From positions 1-47,013 of the forward strand of contig DAOUCV010000054.1 in assembly GCA_034432095.1 (NCBI GenBank): 47,013 bases of DNA, read 5' to 3'. Of the stretch, positions 41,169-47,013 are shown piece by piece; within the stretch, counting starts at the first letter, position 1, and each line of letters begins with the position of its first letter. The DNA is from DAOUCV01 sp034432095 (GTDB lineage: Bacteria > Chloroflexota > Dehalococcoidia > Dehalococcoidales > UBA2162). A program made the position numbers and the translations under genes. Under the pieces are notes generated by a model that was not told the origin of the DNA, did no database searches, and saw only the letters and a list, made by a program, of their open reading frames with translations.

Positions 41169-44063
41169 ATGAAAAAGAAATTTGCTAGAATATGGGGAAT
41201 AGGCTTAGCCGTAGCCCTGCTGACGAGCCTGATGGTTTCAGCGGTCCCGGCCAGCGCCCTCACGCAGCCCCAGGTGACCTTTGTTGCAGCCGCTCCTGTC
41301 GGGAAGGATAACGTTATCAGCCAGGTAGACCCCGATTACATCATTACCTTCACCACGGGCAAGCAACTGGTGGGCAACAACTCTACTGATAACGCTACCA
41401 TTACCATCAGCTTCCCCGCTGACACGGTCATAACTGCCGGCTCACTTGTTGCTACAATCTCAGCTTCACCGGGCTGGTACACCAATCCCCCGACGGCAGC
41501 CCCAGTGTGGAAGGAAGCCACTCTGAACAGCACGAACTGGAGCGCCAGCTATGACCCGGCTCTCGGCATCCGGAAAATCAGCTATACGCTCTGGAGTGGG
41601 GACCTGATTGGTGAGGGTGCCCAGGTAAGGATTGCTATCACCGCTGGTCTCACCAACCCGACTACCGCCGGCACCTATACCCTGACGGTGGGCACCTCAA
41701 TGAGCGGTGGCGCCATTCCGATTGAGTCACCGGTAGAGTCAGCCCCCTACAGCATAGTCGTCCCGACCGTTGTACCACTCCCCGGCATAGCTTCGCTCTA
41801 TAACACTGCCGGTGTGCTGATGGCGCAGTATACCGGAGACACAGCCATCGCTAGCTGTATGGGTCTGGCGGCTGATGGTTACACCATAAAACTCAGCCCC
41901 GGGACATACAGCGAGAGTGTTACCGTTGCCAAAGAGCGTCTGACCATTGAGGCTACCGGAACGGCTGAAGAAACCATCATCGGTAAGTCAGATGGCAGTA
42001 GCGTCATCACCATTACCAACAAAGCCTACGTCACCCTCAAGGGTCTGACCATCCGCGCGGCCATAAACGCCACCAACGCCACGGCACTCGCCATCACTAA
42101 CTGCGTCATCAAGCCGGGCTTGTTTGGTCCAGCGACACTGGTCACGGCTACTAACACCAGCACCACTTACCCGGCCACCCTGTCAGGCTGTACCCTTACC
42201 GCAACGGGTCTTTATACCTCCACGGGTATCAACGTGGTTGATTCTGGTGTAACCGTCACTGGCTGTACCATCACCAACGATGCCCTCAGCACCGCAATCT
42301 CCACCAATGGTACTCTTAAGGTAACCGGCAATACCGTCATCACCGGAGGCGGTCTGACCTCTTACGGCATCAAGGTCAATGCCGGCACAGCCACAATTGA
42401 TACCACTACCATCGGTAGTGAAGAGACAGCGCTCCAGATTAATGGTGGTACTGGCGTCACTCTTAAGACGAGCACCATCAAGAGCTCCTATAAGGACGCC
42501 ATTCAGGTCACCGCCAATGTCGCCACTACCATCACGGGCAACACCATCCAGGATACTGCGGCTGGTACAGTGCTCGCACCTACCTATGCCCTGAGAGTAG
42601 CTGACACCGCAACGAACAACGTCACGTGTGTGTTCAACAACTTTACCGGCAACACCAACAACGTGATAGCCGGCACCGGTCTGGAAACGGACACTACCGT
42701 GGTTGATTGTACCCACAACTGGTGGGGCGCCGCTACGGGTCCGGCAGCAGGCTCCATTAAAGGTGGGCTTGGACTGGACTATACACCCTACCTGGGTGCG
42801 CCCGTGACGACATCAACAGCCGTTTCCCTCAACAGTGCCAGCCTACTTTATGGCAAGCTGTACGCTAACGTGGATGTGGAGGCGACTGGTTATACTCCAG
42901 CTATCATAGCGGCCGCTACCTATGCGTCCAACCCGACGACTGTTGCTCCTCCATACACCGCATTAGCCAATGGCTACTACGATGTCTATGTGGGTGGTGG
43001 GGGACCTATTGGCACCAACACTGTCCTTATCAAGCTCTACAACGCCAACATTACGGCAAACACCAAGGTCTACATCTACAGCACTCTGGAGGGCAAGTGG
43101 GTGAAGTGTGCCGCTACCGCCGCCTATGCTTCAGCAAACCCGTCGTTCCTGCCTCAGGGCATCAACCTCGTCAGCGGCTATGCCTATGTTAATGTTGTGG
43201 TTAGTGGCACCGTCCCAGTCATCGGTGACCTGGTGGGCTTGCCGTTCGTCCTAGTTGATGAACCGGTGGTACCGCCGGCAGCACCGACGCTGCAATCTCC
43301 AGAAATCGGGGAGAGTGGTGTTGCGGTCTCGCCAACGCTGGTCTGGAGCGCCGTTACCGGAGCGCCCAGCTACAGGGTTGAGCTATCCAAGGCTTCAGAC
43401 TTTGCCACCCTGGTGGAAGGTGCCAACGTGACCCAGGCTTTCTACAAACCGGCGAAAGCCCTCGATTACTCCACTGTCTACTACTGGCGGGTGAAAGCCC
43501 TGACCACTCCTGAGACGGCGTGGTCGGTAGGTCAATTCACCACCATGGCGGAACCGGCAGCCGTGCCCGTAATTGAAAAACCGGCAGCCGGAGCTGTGGA
43601 CGTCTCCATTACGCCAACGTTTGTCTGGACAGTGGTCCCGCGGGCTATCCGGTACGAGTTTGCCCTTTCCGAGGACCCCACCTTCAAGATTCTGAAGTGG
43701 AGTGCCAACGTACCCATCAACATGTATGCCGCTCCGGAAGAGCTCAAGTACTCCACCACCTACTACTGGAGGGTGAGAGGCGTCCTGGCTGAACCCTACC
43801 AGGTAGGACCAGCCTGGGTAACTCCAGCTACCGCTTGGGCAACGGGTATCTTCACCACCATGGCGGAACCAGTACCTACCGAAATAAAGGTGGAACAGCC
43901 ACCAGCACCGAAGGTGGACGTGACCGTAGAACCGGCGAAGGTAACGGTAGAACCGTCACCACCCGCGATTCCGGAGTATATGCTGTGGGTGATAATCGGT
44001 GTCGGTATCGTACTGTTTATCGCCTTGATTGTCCTGATAGTCAGAACCAGACGAGTCGCCTAA
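41169..44063 (+). CDS. large modular surface protein (S-layer-like) with beta-helix repeats and C-terminal membrane anchor
   Basis: 964 residues. The signal peptide is about residues 1-31 (cut near VPASA-LTQ). A beta-sandwich domain lies at about 32-190; a right-handed beta-helix of the pectate-lyase/NosD type at about 210-540 shows many 'TIxGNTI'-like rungs; two fibronectin-like modules (about 705-910) share the ending YYWRVxA...FTTMAEP. A Pro/Val linker and one helix (MLWVIIGVGIVLFIALIVLI) followed by RTRRVA anchor it. ATG 41169 lies after AAGGAGG with a 15-base spacer. Thr/Asn richness suggests it is glycosylated. Confidence 0.82.
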   Translation: MKKKFARIWGIGLAVALLTSLMVSAVPASALTQPQVTFVAAAPVGKDNVISQVDPDYIITFTTGKQLVGNNSTDNATITISFPADTVITAGSLVATISASPGWYTNPPTAAPVWKEATLNSTNWSASYDPALGIRKISYTLWSGDLIGEGAQVRIAITAGLTNPTTAGTYTLTVGTSMSGGAIPIESPVESAPYSIVVPTVVPLPGIASLYNTAGVLMAQYTGDTAIASCMGLAADGYTIKLSPGTYSESVTVAKERLTIEATGTAEETIIGKSDGSSVITITNKAYVTLKGLTIRAAINATNATALAITNCVIKPGLFGPATLVTATNTSTTYPATLSGCTLTATGLYTSTGINVVDSGVTVTGCTITNDALSTAISTNGTLKVTGNTVITGGGLTSYGIKVNAGTATIDTTTIGSEETALQINGGTGVTLKTSTIKSSYKDAIQVTANVATTITGNTIQDTAAGTVLAPTYALRVADTATNNVTCVFNNFTGNTNNVIAGTGLETDTTVVDCTHNWWGAATGPAAGSIKGGLGLDYTPYLGAPVTTSTAVSLNSASLLYGKLYANVDVEATGYTPAIIAAATYASNPTTVAPPYTALANGYYDVYVGGGGPIGTNTVLIKLYNANITANTKVYIYSTLEGKWVKCAATAAYASANPSFLPQGINLVSGYAYVNVVVSGTVPVIGDLVGLPFVLVDEPVVPPAAPTLQSPEIGESGVAVSPTLVWSAVTGAPSYRVELSKASDFATLVEGANVTQAFYKPAKALDYSTVYYWRVKALTTPETAWSVGQFTTMAEPAAVPVIEKPAAGAVDVSITPTFVWTVVPRAIRYEFALSEDPTFKILKWSANVPINMYAAPEELKYSTTYYWRVRGVLAEPYQVGPAWVTPATAWATGIFTTMAEPVPTEIKVEQPPAPKVDVTVEPAKVTVEPSPPAIPEYMLWVIIGVGIVLFIALIVLIVRTRRVA

Positions 44064-44110
44064 AACAACTGGTTCTTACTTGACGGATAGTACCTGACCC
44101 GGGTACAAAA

Positions 44111-44144
44111 GGGAGGTCGCCAGAGGCGACCTCCCTTCCTTTTT
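44111..44144 (+). terminator. strong intrinsic terminator
   Basis: GGGAGGTCGCC (44111-44121), loop AGA, GGCGACCTCCC (44125-44135), then TTCCTTTTT. It closes the surface-protein transcript 47 bases after its stop. Confidence 0.93.
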
Positions 44145-44148
44145 ACTC

Positions 44149-44178
44149 TTGACTTCCACTTTAAACTAAAGCTAAAAT
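44149..44178 (+). promoter_or_regulatory. promoter of the second surface protein
   Basis: TTGACT (44149-44154), 18 bases, TAAAAT (44173-44178). The ATG at 44187 is 9 bases further on and has no Shine-Dalgarno, so the mRNA is probably leaderless. Confidence 0.55.
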
Positions 44179-44186
44179 TTCGCCAT

Positions 44187-47013
44187 ATGGCGATGGGCGA
44201 GGTAAGGATCCATCGGGCAGGGATAGCAAAACTCCTTCTCGCCGCTCTGGCGCTGACTCCGCTATTGAGCCTACTCGGCTCGCCCTTCCCTGCCAGCCCG
44301 GTAACGGCTGCCCCGGATGAAGTTAAGTGGTCCAGGGTAAATATTCCCACTGAGGGGGAGATAGGCAACTGGGTGCTGGCCAGCGGCTCAAACATCCAGC
44401 ACCTGACCATGGCTAACGATGGTACCCTCTACTGCTACGCCCACCCGTCAGGGACAAGCTACACCCTGTTCAAGTCCCGAGACGCCGGCTATAGCTGGTC
44501 ATCTACCGGTCAGGTCAGCGATGCCATAGTTGATATCGCCACCGCCCCGGGTGATGCCAACTGTATCTATTACGCCACCGAATCCTATATCTACAAATCT
44601 ACCGATGCTGGCACTAGCTTCACCCGCTTGCCGCCAAGCCCGGGCGGGGCTGGCGCTGATAATATCGCCATCACCAGCCTTGATGTGGCTCGACTGGCTG
44701 GCAGAAATATCGTTATCGTCGGCACCGTAGATAGGGACAACTCACAATACGGCGGCGTCTACACCCTGGACGAGGGTGAAGCACCCCCTACCTGGCACGA
44801 TACCAATATCGGTAGCTACGATGTCTGTAAGGTAGCCTTCTCGCCAAAGTTTGCTTCTGATGGGCAGCTCGTGGCGGTGGTCACCAATGAACGGGACACC
44901 CTGGTCACCACCAAGGTTGGTGACGGCGGCTGGGGCCAGGTCAGCGGCAATGCCACCGTCGCCGGTCTGGTGCCAAGAGAAGCGGTAATTGCCTTTCCCG
45001 ACGACTATGATGCGACCACGGCAGGCTATAGTCTGTTCGTGGCTATTGATACCGGCACCGGTAACGGCGACGTCTATAAGATTACGGGGAAGCCGGTACC
45101 GGACAGCTCAAATGCGACCGACCTTAATATCGGGGCTAGTGATAACCTGAGCAGCGTTGATGTGAGTGGGCTGGCAGTCAGCGGGAATACCGCTACCGTC
45201 AGACTCCTGGCTGGAGCGGCAAGCAGCACCCGAGTCTACATCAGTACCGATGGGGGCATCAACTGGACAAGAAGCACCAAAGAGCCAACAGGGCAGTCCA
45301 GAACCTGCCTGCTTATGGCTCCCGATTTCCCCAGTAGCGGCACCGCCTATGCGGCTACCACTGGCACGGAGAGCGCCTTTTCCCGTAGTGCTGATGGCGG
45401 TGTTACCTGGAACCAGGTAGGCTTGATTGATGCCAGAGTCGGCACCAATGGCATCATTGACCTGGCAGTATCTCCCAATTACCGCCAGGATAACACCCTG
45501 TTTATGCTCACCTTTGATGACATGCGCATTGAGCACAGTCTGTGGCGGAGCCTGAATGGGGGTGCCAGATGGGAAAGGGTGTTTACCAGCACCCTGCCTA
45601 ATGTAGATAGCCTTAAGCTGGTTGAGCTTTCCCCCGCATACGGCAGTGGTAGTTGGGTGGTATTCCTAGCCGGCGTCAGTAATGGCAACCCAGCAATATG
45701 GAAATCAACGGACAAGGGGCAGACCTTCACCTGCCGGATGGCTCCCTCCTCTATTGATGTATGGACAGCGGTTAACAACAATACCCTGTTTTTAGGCAGC
45801 TACAATGGTACCAGCGGAGTGGTGTACCGCACCACCGATAGCGGTCTTTCCTATTCTAGCGGGACAGCAGTCGGCAGCCACCCATTACAATCTATGGTCA
45901 TCTCACCAAACTACGGGCAGGACAGGACTATCCTGATAGGTAATACCCAGGGCTGGGTCTACTATTCTAATGATAATGGCACCTCATTTAAGCCGTTGCC
46001 AACCGATGCTACTTCACCACCACTCACCGGCGCCATAACCGTTGCCTTCGACCCTGAGTTCATTAGCAATGGTACTGTCTATGCCGCCAGCAACTCCGTG
46101 GATAAGGGAATCTACCGCTTTACCATCAACAGGAGCGCCCAATGGGAAAGCATTGATGGCACCCTGCCCGCTGGCAGCCGGCTCAGCCAGCTAGCAATAT
46201 CCGCTGATGGGACATTGTATGCCAGTAACTTACAGTCAGCAAATACTACAAGTAAGAAAGGTGGCATGGAGCGCTCGCTTAACCCAGCATATCCCCTGAA
46301 TCCAACCTTTGAGACGGTAACCCGTGGTCTTGATGATGGTGCTACTCTAAATGGACTGTGGTTGCGAGGCAATCAATTGTGGTCAATCGACACCAAAAAC
46401 ACCAGGCTGATGACCTATACCGATAGCTTAGCCCTGCCGGTTACCCTCATCTCACCACCCGATAACTCACCGGGTATAGGCACAAAAAATGTTGTCCTTG
46501 AGTGGGAGATACTGAGCGGAGCTACCGAGTACCACTGGCAACTTGACTATGATACCGACTTCTCCACTGTGCCTGAGGGTTTTGAAGGAGATACTGTAGC
46601 AAGCTCGGCGCACTTACCAGCGCTTGATACGGACACCACATACTACTGGCGGGTGAGAGCCACCAAGCCGGTATTAAGCCGATGGTCAGCTAAATGGTCA
46701 TTTACCACTACCCTTGGTCGTACCGTCATTGCCCCTGAACTCCTGAGTCCCAAACCCGGAGCCAGCGAAGTAGCAACAAAGCCCCTGTTTCAGTGGAGCG
46801 CTATGGCAGGAGCTGAAAAGTATGAGTTAATGGTATCCACCTCTTTTTCCTTTACCAATCCTGTAATCGCGAAAACAGGTAGTCACGCCCTGCCAGCTAC
46901 CGCCTGGCAGAGCAACATTAACCTGGACTATAATACCACCTACTACTGGAAGGTCAGAGCCATCGGCTCAAGCACCAATAGCGACTGGAGCGCCACCGGC
47001 GTCTTCACCACCC
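44187..47013 (+). CDS. large secreted beta-propeller and fibronectin-like surface protein, cut by the window end
   Basis: The frame runs from ATG 44187 through 942 codons and is still open at the last base. A signal peptide (about residues 8-45, LLLAALALTPLLSLLGSPFP) is followed by sortilin/BNR-like propeller repeats: 'YKSTDAGTSF', 'YISTDGGINW', 'SRSADGGVTWNQVG', 'KSTDKGQTF', 'YRTTDSGLSYS'. From about residue 750 come fibronectin-like modules ending TTYYWRVRA...FTTT, the same type as in the upstream surface protein. It is likely a surface or S-layer-associated protein. A C-terminal anchor would lie beyond the window. Confidence 0.8.
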   Translation, partial: MAMGEVRIHRAGIAKLLLAALALTPLLSLLGSPFPASPVTAAPDEVKWSRVNIPTEGEIGNWVLASGSNIQHLTMANDGTLYCYAHPSGTSYTLFKSRDAGYSWSSTGQVSDAIVDIATAPGDANCIYYATESYIYKSTDAGTSFTRLPPSPGGAGADNIAITSLDVARLAGRNIVIVGTVDRDNSQYGGVYTLDEGEAPPTWHDTNIGSYDVCKVAFSPKFASDGQLVAVVTNERDTLVTTKVGDGGWGQVSGNATVAGLVPREAVIAFPDDYDATTAGYSLFVAIDTGTGNGDVYKITGKPVPDSSNATDLNIGASDNLSSVDVSGLAVSGNTATVRLLAGAASSTRVYISTDGGINWTRSTKEPTGQSRTCLLMAPDFPSSGTAYAATTGTESAFSRSADGGVTWNQVGLIDARVGTNGIIDLAVSPNYRQDNTLFMLTFDDMRIEHSLWRSLNGGARWERVFTSTLPNVDSLKLVELSPAYGSGSWVVFLAGVSNGNPAIWKSTDKGQTFTCRMAPSSIDVWTAVNNNTLFLGSYNGTSGVVYRTTDSGLSYSSGTAVGSHPLQSMVISPNYGQDRTILIGNTQGWVYYSNDNGTSFKPLPTDATSPPLTGAITVAFDPEFISNGTVYAASNSVDKGIYRFTINRSAQWESIDGTLPAGSRLSQLAISADGTLYASNLQSANTTSKKGGMERSLNPAYPLNPTFETVTRGLDDGATLNGLWLRGNQLWSIDTKNTRLMTYTDSLALPVTLISPPDNSPGIGTKNVVLEWEILSGATEYHWQLDYDTDFSTVPEGFEGDTVASSAHLPALDTDTTYYWRVRATKPVLSRWSAKWSFTTTLGRTVIAPELLSPKPGASEVATKPLFQWSAMAGAEKYELMVSTSFSFTNPVIAKTGSHALPATAWQSNINLDYNTTYYWKVRAIGSSTNSDWSATGVFTT

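Noticed and set aside
42183..42716. 177-codon minus-strand frame inside the surface-protein gene
   Set aside because: It mirrors the repetitive beta-helix coding region; glycine-rich repeats produce long antisense frames by chance.
1..47013. CRISPR array, rRNA or tRNA gene
   Set aside because: No regularly spaced repeats, no rRNA-like segment and no cloverleaf with a TTCRA-type T-loop were found by eye; a tRNAscan-type search would settle the tRNA question.

Overview
The window looks like chromosomal DNA of a free-living, probably monoderm bacterium. The closest match to the gene style I know is Dehalococcoidia (Chloroflexota), but this is inference: there is no rRNA or ribosomal protein to confirm it. 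The clues are many TTG/GTG starts, strong sigma70-type promoters, a DUF1616 membrane protein, large surface proteins anchored by a C-terminal helix with a basic tail, and a GDP-heptose pathway of the kind used for surface glycans outside LPS.

Layout. 348-3620 (minus): an acyl-CoA synthetase, an ATP-grasp acyl-CoA synthetase subunit and DUF1616. 3940-11909 (plus): a glycan operon with two GT2 transferases, an SDR, a Gfo/Idh oxidoreductase, an unrecognised 284-residue protein, two more SDR epimerases and a flippase. 11933-13208 (minus): three coupled phage-like genes behind a consensus promoter with a palindromic GAAC-N4-GTTC operator. 13401-14462 (plus): an HPr-kinase-like P-loop protein. 14471-24247 (minus): two GT4 transferases, a GT-C-like membrane protein, two methyltransferases, a transaldolase, gmhB, gmhA, hddA, hddC and a small upstream ORF. 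24548-25831 (plus): an O-antigen-ligase/polymerase-like protein. 26021-30663 (minus): tilS, two paralogous membrane proteins (one transglutaminase-like, one apparently dead), a DUF2344 protein and a CNNM/CorC protein. 30778-31767 (plus): tsaD. Then an XRE regulator and hom (minus). 33654-35664 (minus): a decayed terminase module behind a second copy of the same operator. 35811-39513 (plus): a transglutaminase-like lipoprotein, a zinc-ribbon coiled-coil protein and an RNase HI. 39503-40768 (minus): an MFS transporter. 41010-47013 (plus): two large modular surface proteins, the first behind tandem promoters, a 16-codon leader ORF and a long stem-loop; the second runs off the window.

How it fits together. 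The centre is a surface-glycan locus. Transaldolase, GmhA, HddA, GmhB and HddC form a coherent route from central metabolites to GDP-D-glycero-alpha-D-manno-heptose. SDRs and the Gfo/Idh enzyme make other sugars, the glycosyltransferases assemble them, and the flippase and ligase-like protein export and polymerise or transfer the glycan, perhaps onto surface proteins such as those at the right end. The least expected observation is that two separate phage-derived modules, about 22 kb apart, share an SOS-box-like operator. That suggests co-regulated remnants of one element, or a domesticated one.
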